From Gorillibacterium timonense (GTDB lineage: Bacteria > Bacillota > Bacilli > Paenibacillales > NBRC-103111): DNA of 64,000 bases. Below the pieces are notes generated by a model. The model did no database searches. It saw only the letters and a list, made by a program, of their open reading frames with translations, and was not told where the DNA came from. The translations under genes and the position numbers were made by a program. This document shows positions 25,625-35,150 of the stretch, one piece after another. Location of the stretch: assembly GCF_001457415.1 (NCBI RefSeq), contig NZ_LN881721.1, positions 124,001-188,000 of the forward strand, given 5' to 3'. Each line of letters opens with the position of its first letter. Position 1 is the first letter of the stretch.

Positions 25625-26527
25625 GTGGTGGTGAATGAAATTATTCAAACCGGTGAAATCCGCAATAAGATGCTGAAGGACAAGCTGACTGAAATCATTT
25701 ACTCCGAAAAAACCACGCTAAACATTCGCAGGCTGGCGGAATACATTTTGCATCATTTCAACTCCGTTGCCTTTATGACCGCAGCCGAGCTCGCCGAAGC
25801 GGCCGGAACCAGCCAATCGACGGTCACGCGGTTTGTAACGATTTTCCTCGAGTATTCCAATTTCTCTTCGTTCATCCGAGAGATCCAAGACAGCGTCCGC
25901 AATCAAATCTCCGGAACGGAGAACCATCCGGTACTGGCGGAGGGCAGCGATTCGGCCATCGACGCTTACCTGCATCAAGAGGTAGACAACCTGGTCCAGG
26001 CGCTGAGGGCAGTCGATGAGCGCAAGCTGCAAATAATGGCCGAACGCATTGCCTCCAAGCCAACCATTCTCGTTATTGGACTGCGAACTGGCACCCACCT
26101 AGCCCACTATTTTCACTTTATTCTCAGCAAAATCCACCCCGATGTCCGGTTGGTTACCTCAGGAGGCAGCGGGATCTACGACAAGATTGTGAAGCTGAAC
26201 CCCGAGAACACCTTGGCGATCAACTTTGTGTTTCCTCGTTACCCCAGGGAAATGATCGAGGTGATCCGGTTTCTGAAGGATAGGCAGGTTGAGCAACTGA
26301 CCATCAGCGACACCTATTCCCTCGAAGAATGGGGCATCGCGGAATGCCATCTGGTCACCCCCGTGAATTCCACGGATCTCTTTGAGTCTTATGCAGCGTG
26401 CTATAGCGTTCTAAATCTATTAATCGGCGAAGTCGGAAAAGTCAATCTGCAGCATACCAAGGAACAGCTAATGTCGCTGGAACGGCTGTATCAGGAGAAT
26501 CAGGTTTTCTATACCAAAGATAAATAA
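25625..26527 (+). CDS. RpiR/MurR-family regulator with SIS domain
   Basis: The 300-residue protein has an RpiR-type helix-turn-helix (residues about 25-95, AAELAEAAGTSQSTVTRFV) and a C-terminal SIS domain (about 140-270, ILVIGLRTGTHLAHYF and the following glycine-rich segment). SIS domains usually bind phosphosugars, but RpiR proteins also control amino-sugar and peptide uptake. The start lies in a GTG-GTG-GTG run; which of the three is used cannot be told. The amidase gene begins 22 bases after its stop, so the regulator heads the amidase/ABC-importer operon. Confidence 0.82.
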   Translation: MVVNEIIQTGEIRNKMLKDKLTEIIYSEKTTLNIRRLAEYILHHFNSVAFMTAAELAEAAGTSQSTVTRFVTIFLEYSNFSSFIREIQDSVRNQISGTENHPVLAEGSDSAIDAYLHQEVDNLVQALRAVDERKLQIMAERIASKPTILVIGLRTGTHLAHYFHFILSKIHPDVRLVTSGGSGIYDKIVKLNPENTLAINFVFPRYPREMIEVIRFLKDRQVEQLTISDTYSLEEWGIAECHLVTPVNSTDLFESYAACYSVLNLLIGEVGKVNLQHTKEQLMSLERLYQENQVFYTKDK

Positions 26528-26549
26528 GTCAGCCGAGGGAGTGGAGAGC

Positions 26550-28070
26550 GTGCTTAGAAAACCGGATGTGGAAGAGGTCAAGGCGTACGGCCAGGAGCTT
26601 GGATTTGATTTCACCGACCTGGAAGCAGAATTGGTGCAGAAGAGCATGGAGAAGAGCTTGGATGGGCTGGACCGTTTCTATGAAGCCAAGCTGGAGGAAG
26701 AGCGGCTTCCGATGGGACAATTCCTTCGGGACCCGGGATACCGCCCTTCCGAGGAAGAGGACCCCTACAATGCGTACATTCGCAAATGTCGGGTGGAAGG
26801 CACGAAGGAGGGCTTGCTCGCTGGCAAAACCGTCGCGTTGAAGGATCACATCGCGGTAGCGGGAATTCCGCTGACGCTGGGGTCGCATTTCATGGACGGG
26901 TACACGCCGGACTTCGACGCGACCATCGTGACCCGAATGCTGAACCAAGGCGCGACCATCACGGGGAAGCTGAACATGATCGATTTTTCCTCCGGTTCGG
27001 GGCTCACCGGAACGGGAGACTACGGAAGGGTAAAGAACCCGCATAATCCGGAGCATGTCAGCGGAGGCTCTTCCTCGGGATCGGCTGCCGCTGTGGCGGC
27101 AGGCGACGTGGATATCGCCATCGGCGGGGATCAGGGCGGCTCGGTCCAGGCTCCCTCCCACTACTGCGGCATCCTCGGGCTGAAGCCGACATTCGGCTTG
27201 ATCCCGCACACCGGCGTGTTCGGCTCTGATCCCGGCATCGACTTCCTCGGGCCGATGGCGAAGACAGCGGAGGATGTCGCCGTGATGCTCGAATGCATTG
27301 CCGGACCCGACGGATATGACCCCAGGCAGCGCGATATTCCAGAGCTTCCGGCATACAGCCGAATCGTCGATCAGGGCATCAAGGGGCTGAAGATCGGCAT
27401 CCTGACGGAAGGCTTCGGCTTCGACGGGATGGACCCGGAGGTGGAAAGCGCCGTTCTGGCGGCAGTCGATGTGTTGAGCCAGGCAGGAGCGGTCGTGTCG
27501 AAGGTATCTGTACCGGCGCATATCGATGCGCATATCCCGGCCTCGATTCTCCTCATGGAAGGCTGTCGGTACCTGATGGAGACCAATTTCGGTGGAGCCT
27601 TCGCCGAGACCTACTACCCCACGTCGCTGATCCGGATGATCGGCAGCTCCAAGCAGAGTCATGGCTACCAGCTTCCGCTGAATATGAAGTCCAATCTGAC
27701 GACAGCGGAATATTTGCATCGGAGATACTACGGCACGCTGTATGCCAAGGCACAGAATGTGCGCAAGGGAATCCGCAATGCCTACGACCGGGCCTTCGCC
27801 GATGTTGATTTGCTCGTTTGCCCCACGAAGCCGACCCGAGCGCCCCGGTTCCACGCCCCGAAGGACACGCGGGAAGCATTGGAGCAGGCAATCCCCAACG
27901 CTGGTGCGGCTCACTTCCGGAACACCTCCTGCTTCAATTATACCGGGCACCCCGCGATCAGCATTCCCTGCCGGGTGGACGGACTGCCGATCGGTATGCA
28001 GCTGATCGGATCGCATTACTCCGAGCATCTTCTGCTTCAAGCCGCTTATGCCTATCAGGAATCCGTATAA
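26550..28070 (+). CDS. Amidase (enantioselective amidase type)
   Basis: The 506-residue protein is an amidase-signature enzyme. The Ser-cisSer-Lys triad is visible: Lys in VALKDHIAVAG (about 98), the cis-Ser in GGSSSGSAA (about 175) and the nucleophile in GGDQGGSVQAP (about 198). The helical N-terminal extension and the GYRPSEEEDPYNAY stretch match nitrile-associated enantioselective amidases of actinobacteria and proteobacteria rather than GatA. It should hydrolyse an amide to acid and ammonia in the cytoplasm. GTG 26550 is preferred over GTG 26541 from the GAGGGAG spacing. It sits between the RpiR regulator and a complete family-5 ABC importer, so the imported substrate is probably an amide or peptide-like compound. 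Confidence 0.86.
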   Translation: MLRKPDVEEVKAYGQELGFDFTDLEAELVQKSMEKSLDGLDRFYEAKLEEERLPMGQFLRDPGYRPSEEEDPYNAYIRKCRVEGTKEGLLAGKTVALKDHIAVAGIPLTLGSHFMDGYTPDFDATIVTRMLNQGATITGKLNMIDFSSGSGLTGTGDYGRVKNPHNPEHVSGGSSSGSAAAVAAGDVDIAIGGDQGGSVQAPSHYCGILGLKPTFGLIPHTGVFGSDPGIDFLGPMAKTAEDVAVMLECIAGPDGYDPRQRDIPELPAYSRIVDQGIKGLKIGILTEGFGFDGMDPEVESAVLAAVDVLSQAGAVVSKVSVPAHIDAHIPASILLMEGCRYLMETNFGGAFAETYYPTSLIRMIGSSKQSHGYQLPLNMKSNLTTAEYLHRRYYGTLYAKAQNVRKGIRNAYDRAFADVDLLVCPTKPTRAPRFHAPKDTREALEQAIPNAGAAHFRNTSCFNYTGHPAISIPCRVDGLPIGMQLIGSHYSEHLLLQAAYAYQESV

Positions 28071-28106
28071 GGGCTTGTCCCGATTAAGTCAGGGAGGTGA
28101 AGGAGC

Positions 28107-29078
28107 ATGAACGAAACTCTACTCAAGGTCGATAACCTGGTGACGCATTTCTCGATACGGGGAAAACCGATTCCAGCGGTGCGAGGTGTTTCCCTGGAAG
28201 TGAAAAAAGGCAAGACGCTCGTGGTGCTCGGGGAGTCCGGCTCCGGCAAAAGCGTGATGCTCCGATCGATTCTTCGGATTTTGCCGAAGGAGACGGTTAC
28301 GTCTGGCCAAGTGCTTTATAACGGGGAAGAATTGCTGCACAAAAGCGAGAAAGAGATGCAGCGAATTCGTGGCAGCCAAATCGCGATGGTCTTTCAGGAT
28401 TCGCTATCGGCACTTGACCCGCTCTATCGGGTCGGAGAGCAGATCGGCGAGTGCATGCGGGATCACGGGACAGCTGCCAAGGGGACCATCCGCGGAAAGG
28501 TCACCGAGCTGTTGACCAAGGTGGGCATTCCTTCGCCAGAGACGCGGATGCGCGCTTACCCCTTCGAGATGAGCGGCGGCATGCGCCAGCGTTCGGTCAT
28601 CGGCATGTCGCTTGCCAATACGCCGCAGCTGCTCTTGGCCGATGAGCCGACCACCGCTCTCGATGTGACGATTCAGGCGCAGATCCTCACGCTGTTCAAG
28701 CAGATTCAGCGGGAATACGGAATGACGGTGATCCTGGTCACCCACGACATCGGGGTGGCGATCGAGATGGCGGACGAAATCGCGGTCATGTATGCCGGCA
28801 AAATCGTGGAATACGGCGACGTCAGCCAGGTGCTGGGAAGCCCGGCGCATCCTTACACGAAGGGGCTGATCGAGGCGACTCCGCGTCCCGGTCAACGCGA
28901 GGAGCTGACGGCGATCCCCGGCCAGCCGCCTTCCATCGCCAATATGCCGGCGGGCTGCGCCTTTGCGGAGCGCTGTCGCTGGGCGACGGAACGCTGCCGG
29001 GCGGAACAGCCGGAGTATATTTCGATTGGAGGTGGTCACTATTCCGCTTGTCATTTAACGGAAAGCAGCACGGCATAG
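28107..29078 (+). CDS. Oligopeptide-type ABC transporter ATPase (OppD/DppD-like)
   Basis: The 323-residue ATPase has Walker A GESGSGKS, the signature MSGGMRQR, Walker B LLLADEPT and the switch His in VTHDIG. The C-terminal region GCAFAERCRWATERC is the cysteine-bearing oligopeptide-transporter extension of OppD/DppD. It energises import together with OppF at 32699. ATG 28107 follows AGGGAGGTGAAGGA, 36 bases after the amidase. Confidence 0.93.
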   Translation: MNETLLKVDNLVTHFSIRGKPIPAVRGVSLEVKKGKTLVVLGESGSGKSVMLRSILRILPKETVTSGQVLYNGEELLHKSEKEMQRIRGSQIAMVFQDSLSALDPLYRVGEQIGECMRDHGTAAKGTIRGKVTELLTKVGIPSPETRMRAYPFEMSGGMRQRSVIGMSLANTPQLLLADEPTTALDVTIQAQILTLFKQIQREYGMTVILVTHDIGVAIEMADEIAVMYAGKIVEYGDVSQVLGSPAHPYTKGLIEATPRPGQREELTAIPGQPPSIANMPAGCAFAERCRWATERCRAEQPEYISIGGGHYSACHLTESSTA

Positions 29079-29126
29079 AAGGGGCAAGTCATCATCATGA
29101 GCGAACAAACAAGGAGGGCATTCTCA

Positions 29127-30755
29127 GTGAAAAGTCGACGGAAATGGAACAACATCGGAATTATGAGCATCGTCCTGGCTATTCTGCTTTCCGCTTGCAG
29201 CAAATCGGCACAGCCAGCCGCATCAGGTGCCGAGCAAACAAGCGCTGCCGGAGGAAACGGCACTGGGGGAACACTTGTTGTGGCCATGACCGCCGGCAAT
29301 ATTCCCGTTCCCGATACTTCACCGACGGAGGGCTCCGAAGGGCTGCGATTTGTCGGATTCCAGCTGTATGACGGCCTGGTACGCTGGGACTTGTCCAGCG
29401 ACAGCAAACCGGCCGTGCCGAAGGCGGCGCTTGCGGAGTCGTGGGAAGTATCGGACGATAAGACCACCTGGACCTTCCATCTTCGTCCCGGCGTGAAATT
29501 TCACGACGGCACGGAGTGGAATGCCGACGCCGCTATCTTTAACTTTGATCGCGTGATGAATAAAGACTTCGAGTATTACTCTCCAAAAATGGCAGGCGGT
29601 GTAGCGAACTACACCAAATGGATCGCGACCTATTCCAAGATTGACGATATGACCATCCAGCTGGTGACCAAGGAGCCTTATTCCTTGCTCGAGTGGGATT
29701 TGACCTGGGTGCTGTTTGCAAGTCCGGAAGCGGTCAAGAAGTACGGCGATGACTATTCCCAGCATCCGGTAGGAACCGGGCCCTTCAAGTTCGTGGAGCT
29801 GACGCAAGGGCAAAGCATGACGATGGCGGCCAACACTGACTATTGGGGAGACGTGCCGAAGATCTCCAAGCTGGTGCTGAGGCCGATCTCCGATCCGGCG
29901 GCGAGACTGGCCGCGCTGCAATCCGGTGAAGTCAATTGGGCGGAGCTGCCTCCTCCCGAATCGATGAACAGTCTGAAGAGCCAAGGCTATCAAGTTTACC
30001 TGAACCCTTATCCTCATGTGCTTCCGTTCATGCTGAACATGGAATCGAAGATTTGGAGCAACAAGCTGGTCAGACAAGCCGCAAACTATGCCATCGACCG
30101 GGATGGCCTCGCCAATGATTTGCTGGGCGGAGCCGCCGAGCCCGCGAATGCGCTCATGTATCCGGGGCAATCCTGGTACAACGATAAATATAAGTACAGC
30201 TACGATCCGGAGAAGGCCAAGGCGCTGCTGGCCGAGGCTGGGTATCCGAACGGATTTGAATCGACCTTCATCCTGCCTTCCGCCGGTTCCGGTAACATGT
30301 GGCCGCAGCCCATTGCCGAATATGTGCAGAAGAACCTGGCCGAGGTCGGCATCAAGATCAAGCTTGAAGTGGTGGAATGGCAGTCGCTGCTCGACCAATT
30401 CTCCTCCGGATTCCCGACTAACCGGGAAGTAGGCGGCGTCATGATCTCTACGGGAACGTATACGCCGATCCGGGCCATTGACTTTAACTTCGCCAAGAGT
30501 TCCTTCGCTCCAGTCGGCAACAACAAGGGCAAGTACTCGAACGAGGAAGTTGAAGCTCTTCTCAACAAGATCAAGGTCGCTTCTCCCGATGAAGTGGACG
30601 GCCTCATGCAGCAAGCATCCGGAATCATTACCGATGACGCGCCATGGCTCTTCATCGTCCACGATAAGAACTTGCGGGTGCTTGCTCCGAACGTGAAGGG
30701 CTTTGTGATGGCACAGTCCTGGTTCCAGGATTTGACGCACCTTACCGTTGAATAA
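29127..30755 (+). CDS. Family-5 solute-binding lipoprotein (oligopeptide/dipeptide type)
   Basis: The 542-residue protein starts with a lipoprotein signal (MKSRRKWNNIGIMSIVLAIL then LSAC), giving a lipidated Cys at about residue 24. The mature part is a family-5 binding protein: WTFHLRPGVKFHDGTEW, NADAAIFNFDRV and ANTDYWGDVPKI are typical. It captures the substrate outside the cell for the permease pair. GTG 29127 has AAGGAGGG seven bases upstream and puts the signal peptide at the right length; an ATG at 29097 would add ten non-signal residues. Confidence 0.92.
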   Translation: MKSRRKWNNIGIMSIVLAILLSACSKSAQPAASGAEQTSAAGGNGTGGTLVVAMTAGNIPVPDTSPTEGSEGLRFVGFQLYDGLVRWDLSSDSKPAVPKAALAESWEVSDDKTTWTFHLRPGVKFHDGTEWNADAAIFNFDRVMNKDFEYYSPKMAGGVANYTKWIATYSKIDDMTIQLVTKEPYSLLEWDLTWVLFASPEAVKKYGDDYSQHPVGTGPFKFVELTQGQSMTMAANTDYWGDVPKISKLVLRPISDPAARLAALQSGEVNWAELPPPESMNSLKSQGYQVYLNPYPHVLPFMLNMESKIWSNKLVRQAANYAIDRDGLANDLLGGAAEPANALMYPGQSWYNDKYKYSYDPEKAKALLAEAGYPNGFESTFILPSAGSGNMWPQPIAEYVQKNLAEVGIKIKLEVVEWQSLLDQFSSGFPTNREVGGVMISTGTYTPIRAIDFNFAKSSFAPVGNNKGKYSNEEVEALLNKIKVASPDEVDGLMQQASGIITDDAPWLFIVHDKNLRVLAPNVKGFVMAQSWFQDLTHLTVE

Positions 30756-30796
30756 GGAGCGCGAGTCTCCCACATCCGAGAAAATGAGGTGAAGTG

Positions 30797-31744
30797 ATGC
30801 TTGGATTTCTGATGAAGCGGCTTCTCCTGATGATTCCCACCCTGTTTGGCGTAACGCTCGTCGTCTTCCTCATCATCCAGATCGTCCCCGGTAGCCCGGT
30901 GGACGCTCTGGTTCCTCCCGAATCCTCGCAGGAGGTGAAGGACAGGCTGATCGCCGAGCTGGGATTGGACCAGCCGCTGTACATTCAATATTTCCGATGG
31001 CTCGGGGATTTGTTGACCGGAGATATGGGCCGCTCTCTCGTTAAGTCAACCTCCGTTAATTCGCTGCTCTTTCAGGCCTTCTCTAATAGTCTGCTGCTTG
31101 CCCTCGGTGCTGCAGCCTTCGCTTTCATCTTCAGCATTCTCTTAGGGTTCCTGGCGGCCTACAAGCCGAAGTCGTGGTTGGCTTCCCTGGGCAATATCAT
31201 CGCCATCTTCGGAATCAGCGTCCCGAATTTCTGGGGCGGTCTGATTCTGATGGGGATCTTCGGAGTAGCGCTGGGCTGGCTGCCTCCCATGGGCAAGACG
31301 GCGATCGGCGGAGCCGGAGGAACCTGGGATTTGCTCAGCCACATGATCATGCCGTCCATCGCTTCGGGGATGGTGACCTTGGGTGTGATGACACGGATGA
31401 TCCGCAGCAGCGTGTACGATCTCCTGCATGAGGAATTTGTCCTGACCCTGAGGGCGAAGGGCGCGAAAACCTCGACGATCCTGCTGCATGTGCTGAAAAA
31501 TGCCACGCCTTCCATCCTGACCATCGCCGGGCTGCAATTCAGCTCTCTCTTGGGCGGCTCGATTCTGGTTGAAACGGTGTTCTCTTGGCCGGGGTTGGGT
31601 CAGCTCATCTATCAAGGGATCAGTCAGCGGGATTATCCCATTATCCAATCCGGTATCTTGTTGATCTCGATATTCTTCGTCGTGCTTAACATTGTCGTGG
31701 ACCTGCTGCACGCACTGCTGGACCCGAGAGTGCAGAAGGCTTGA
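30797..31744 (+). CDS. ABC transporter permease (OppB/DppB-like)
   Basis: The 315-residue protein opens MLGFLMKRLLLMIPTLFGVT, has about six membrane helices, and carries the EAA-type loop EEFVLTLRAKGAKTSTILLH that contacts the ATPases. LDPRVQ near the end is typical of this family. ATG 30797 follows GAGGTG. It forms the channel with the OppC-type subunit, whose gene starts 24 bases later. Confidence 0.93.
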   Translation: MLGFLMKRLLLMIPTLFGVTLVVFLIIQIVPGSPVDALVPPESSQEVKDRLIAELGLDQPLYIQYFRWLGDLLTGDMGRSLVKSTSVNSLLFQAFSNSLLLALGAAAFAFIFSILLGFLAAYKPKSWLASLGNIIAIFGISVPNFWGGLILMGIFGVALGWLPPMGKTAIGGAGGTWDLLSHMIMPSIASGMVTLGVMTRMIRSSVYDLLHEEFVLTLRAKGAKTSTILLHVLKNATPSILTIAGLQFSSLLGGSILVETVFSWPGLGQLIYQGISQRDYPIIQSGILLISIFFVVLNIVVDLLHALLDPRVQKA

Positions 31745-31768
31745 TGGCGTACGTGATGAAAGGAGGTT

Positions 31769-32674
31769 ATGACGTCGATGAGCAGTGAAGTCACCGCAGT
31801 TGTGCCCCTCGCTCCGGCTGAATCCGGGGTGGTGAGGGAAGAGAAATTTTACCGCAAAGCCTTGAGAGCTTTTGCCAAGAACAAGGTTGCCATGATCTCC
31901 TTCGTCATTCTCGCGCTGATCGTTCTGTCTGTTGCCCTCGCCAATTGGATCAGCCCGTATTCCCCGCTGGAAGGGAAGATCGGAGAGAGGCTTCAGCCGA
32001 TCGGAACGCCGGGACACTTCCTGGGCACCGACGAACAGGGCCGGGACATGCTCACCCGTATTTTGTACGGCGGACGAATGACCCTGCTGGCCGGGTTTCT
32101 GCCCGTTCTCGTAGCGGCGATCGCCGGTGGAGCTTTGGGCATTATCGCCGGATATTACGGCGGGATCGTCAATGCGGTCATCATGCGAACGCTCGATATC
32201 TTCTATGCGTTCCCCGCCGTGATCCTGTCGATTGCGGTCTCGGCTGCGCTCGGGCAAGGGATCATCAACATCATGATCGCGATCTCGATCGTGTTCACTC
32301 CGCCGGTGGCGCGGGTTCTCGAGACGGCGGTGAAGCGAATCCGTAATCAGGAATTCATTGAAGCGGCCAAATCGAGCGGGGCTAACTCGCTGCAAGTGAT
32401 CCGGCACCACATCGTCCCGAACGTGTTCAGCGAGCTGTTCGTCTACTCCTCCAGCCAGATCTCCATCGGGATCGTCATCGCCGCCGGGCTCAGCTTTCTC
32501 GGCCTCGGGGTGGCGCCGCCGACACCGGAGTGGGGCGTGATGCTGAACAGTATCAAGCAGCTGGTCTTCGTCGATCCGCTGTTGACGATCGTGCCGGGGA
32601 TCTTCCTCTTCTTGACCTCTCTATGCATCAATTTGTGCGCGGACGGCATCCGCGACGCTCTGCAGGTGAAGTGA
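31769..32674 (+). CDS. ABC transporter permease (OppC/DppC-like)
   Basis: The 301-residue protein has a short cytoplasmic N-terminus (FYRKALRAFAKNKVAMISFV), about six helices, the typical GTDEQGRDMLTRILYGGRMT segment and the EAA loop QEFIEAAKSSGANSLQVIRH. AGGAGG is very close to ATG 31769 and 11 bases from the in-frame ATG 31778, so either could be the true start. It is the second channel subunit of the importer. Confidence 0.92.
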   Translation: MTSMSSEVTAVVPLAPAESGVVREEKFYRKALRAFAKNKVAMISFVILALIVLSVALANWISPYSPLEGKIGERLQPIGTPGHFLGTDEQGRDMLTRILYGGRMTLLAGFLPVLVAAIAGGALGIIAGYYGGIVNAVIMRTLDIFYAFPAVILSIAVSAALGQGIINIMIAISIVFTPPVARVLETAVKRIRNQEFIEAAKSSGANSLQVIRHHIVPNVFSELFVYSSSQISIGIVIAAGLSFLGLGVAPPTPEWGVMLNSIKQLVFVDPLLTIVPGIFLFLTSLCINLCADGIRDALQVK

Positions 32675-32698
32675 TTCCAACGGGAAGGACGTGCTGCC

Positions 32699-33697
32699 GT
32701 GAACAGCGAAGCTGCCATTTTGGAAGTGAATCAGGTATCCAAGACGTTTAAGACCAAAAATTTCGCCGGCAAGGTGAAGCATGTGGTATCGGCTGTGAGC
32801 GACGTGTCCTTCACCCTGCCGGCACGAAAAACCTTCGGCATTGTCGGGGAGTCTGGATGCGGGAAATCGACGCTGGCGCGGCTGATTCTTCGGCTTATCG
32901 AGTCGGACGGCGGCGCGATTCATTACAAGGACAGGGACCTGCTGAAGCTGTCCAAATCACAGTTTAACGACTACCGGAAAGATATTCAGATGGTGTTTCA
33001 GGACCCGTACTCGTCTCTCAATCCGAAGATGACCCTGCTCGATAACGTGGCTTTCAGCCTATGGGTCAACGGGGCGTCGAAGGCCGAGGGCCGAAAGCAA
33101 GCGTATCGTTATCTGGATGCGGTCGGCATTCCCCGCAGCTTCGCGGAGCGGTATCCGCAGATGTTGAGCGGGGGCCAGCGGCAGCGCGTTGCCATCGCGC
33201 GGGCTCTGGTGCTGGAGCCGAAGATCTTGATCGCGGACGAAGCGGTATCGGCATTGGACAAATCGATTCAAGCACAGGTGCTGAATCTGTTCCGTGAGCT
33301 GCAGCAGGAATTTCATCTGTCGATGATCTTCATCTCCCATGACCTGAACGTCGTGCAGATGATGAGCGACGAAGTGATGGTCATGTACCTGGGCATGGTC
33401 GTGGAGCAGGGGCCGGCCGATCAAATAGCTAACAATCCCTATCATCCGTACACGCAGGCCTTGTTCAACTCCGCGCCATCCATGGAGGTGGGCAAGCGGA
33501 AGCTCGACGACTTCCGTTTGATCGGGGAGCTTCCAAGTCCGCTCAATCCGCCTTCCGGCTGTCGGTTTCGTACGCGCTGTCCGTTTGCCACCGAAAGCTG
33601 CGCAAGCCGAATGCCGCAGCGGGTTGAGGTCGAGCCCGGGCATTTTGTTTCCTGCGTCCTATATCCTGAAGTGGGAAGCGAACGGAGAGCGATGTGA
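32699..33697 (+). CDS. Oligopeptide-type ABC transporter ATPase (OppF/DppF-like)
   Basis: The 332-residue ATPase has Walker A GESGCGKS, the signature LSGGQRQR, Walker B ILIADEAVSALD and ISHDLN. GCRFRTRCPFATESC is the C-terminal oligopeptide extension. GTG 32699 follows GGAAGGACGTG. With the OppD-type ATPase it completes the five-part importer. The Walker B region reads DEAVSALD rather than DEPTSALD, as in many OppF proteins. Confidence 0.92.
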   Translation: MNSEAAILEVNQVSKTFKTKNFAGKVKHVVSAVSDVSFTLPARKTFGIVGESGCGKSTLARLILRLIESDGGAIHYKDRDLLKLSKSQFNDYRKDIQMVFQDPYSSLNPKMTLLDNVAFSLWVNGASKAEGRKQAYRYLDAVGIPRSFAERYPQMLSGGQRQRVAIARALVLEPKILIADEAVSALDKSIQAQVLNLFRELQQEFHLSMIFISHDLNVVQMMSDEVMVMYLGMVVEQGPADQIANNPYHPYTQALFNSAPSMEVGKRKLDDFRLIGELPSPLNPPSGCRFRTRCPFATESCASRMPQRVEVEPGHFVSCVLYPEVGSERRAM

Positions 33698-33742
33698 TCC
33701 GGATCGCCCTGCGCGATCCTAATAGGTTGGTGAACGTCACAT

Positions 33743-34981
33743 ATGGCTTTTTTTATCATGCTGCTGATCAACACGCTTCACACCTTTGGCATTGCGGCAA
33801 CGCGCCCGATTGTTTCGATTTATTCGGAGCAGTTGGGGTTCACCTCGGCGATCATCGGCATTCTGGTCGCATCCTATTCGTTCCTGCCCATGATGATCGC
33901 CGCTCGCACGGGAAGATGGGTGGACCGGATCGGCGCGAGAAAAATGGTCTACATCGGCGGCGGCGGCCTGTTAACGGGATTTCTTGTTCCCATTCTGTTT
34001 CCAACGCTCCCCGCCCTGTTTTTCTCGCAGATCATTCTGGGCTTCTCACAGCTATTTATCGTCTTGTCCATTCAGAAAACAGTGGGGAACATGCCGGGGG
34101 AACGGGATCGGCTGATCGCCACGCACAGCCTCTCGGGAGCAATCGGCGAAATGCTCGGGCCGCTGGTAAGCGGCTTTACTTATGCCCATTTCGGATTTCA
34201 GTGGGCGTTCGGTGTATCGGCATTCGTTTCTCTCCTAGCGATTCTGCTGGGGCTGCTGTTGAAGAAAAAGGATTGGCAGTGGGGAGATCCGGCGGCAGAA
34301 TCGGAGGCGGGCCGCGTCGAGCCGATCTGGAAGCTGCTGCGTGACGTAAATTTGCGCAATGCGATTCTGATCAGCGGAGTAGTGCTGTATTCCAAGGAGC
34401 TGGTCACCGCTTACTTCCCGCTATACGGCACCAGCATCGGAATGACCTCCAGCTCCATCGGGCTTGCCTTGTCCATCTCTTCGCTCATGTCGCTGGTCGT
34501 TCGCTTCCTGCAGTATCCGATCATCCGCTGGCTGGGAAGAAGCCGGGTGATGACCGGTACCTTGGTTGTCGCCGCTTCCGCCTATATGCTGATCTCCTTG
34601 ACGGAGCTGCCGGTTTGGCTCGGCGTATTGCTTGCCGTGATGGGGGCCAGCCTGGGGATCGGACAGCCGCTGAGTATGGTCTACGCCCTCGATCTGAGCC
34701 CGGTGAGGCGTCATGGGGAAATTCTCGGACTGCGCGTATCCATCAACCGGGTGCTGCAGTTCTTCGCCCCGATGGTCTTCGGGGGCATCGGCGGAGCAAT
34801 CGGGCTGGCAGCGATCTTCCTGAGCAACGGCGCGATCATGCTGCTCGTTTCCTTCTTCACCCGCATCGATCCGTCGATCGGAAGCGCAAGCCGGGAGGGG
34901 ATAGCGAAAGCCGATGCTGCCCGGGTTACGGAGGGAAGGAACCGGCTTCCGATGAAAGAAGCTCCCCCGTCAAAACCGTAA
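33743..34981 (+). CDS. Major facilitator superfamily transporter
   Basis: The 412-residue protein shows about twelve hydrophobic helices. The inter-helix loop GRWVDRIGARKMVYIGGG is the MFS signature between helices 2 and 3. A basic, polar tail of about 40 residues ends the protein. It is the last gene after the importer, 45 bases downstream of the OppF gene, and could export a product of the amidase reaction; this is inference from position. Substrate is not apparent. Confidence 0.85.
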   Translation: MAFFIMLLINTLHTFGIAATRPIVSIYSEQLGFTSAIIGILVASYSFLPMMIAARTGRWVDRIGARKMVYIGGGGLLTGFLVPILFPTLPALFFSQIILGFSQLFIVLSIQKTVGNMPGERDRLIATHSLSGAIGEMLGPLVSGFTYAHFGFQWAFGVSAFVSLLAILLGLLLKKKDWQWGDPAAESEAGRVEPIWKLLRDVNLRNAILISGVVLYSKELVTAYFPLYGTSIGMTSSSIGLALSISSLMSLVVRFLQYPIIRWLGRSRVMTGTLVVAASAYMLISLTELPVWLGVLLAVMGASLGIGQPLSMVYALDLSPVRRHGEILGLRVSINRVLQFFAPMVFGGIGGAIGLAAIFLSNGAIMLLVSFFTRIDPSIGSASREGIAKADAARVTEGRNRLPMKEAPPSKP

Positions 34982-35056
34982 GATTCGGGAACCTCCCGCT
35001 TTTAAGGAGATCAAATCTCGGAGCGAAGAGCCTGAAGGACATTTCCCGTCGAATTA

Positions 35057-35094
35057 TGATACAATACCTCTATGGACGGCTTATTGCCGTCTAT
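35057..35094 (+). promoter_or_regulatory. Extended -10 promoter and leader hairpin of the purine permease
   Basis: TGATACAAT (extended -10, about 35057-35065) lies upstream of a nine-pair hairpin ATGGACGGC-TTATT-GCCGTCTAT (35072-35094) at the start of the transcript. A purine riboswitch was looked for and not found. Confidence 0.45.
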
Positions 35095-35150
35095 CTTTGT
35101 TCAATTATGCAAAGGGTAGGGTGAGGGGCTAATGAAAAGGTGGTATTCTG

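Noticed and set aside
26529-28040. A 503-codon minus-strand frame opposite the amidase gene
   Set aside because: It is a shadow of a GC-rich coding strand; the plus strand has complete amidase motifs and a ribosome site.
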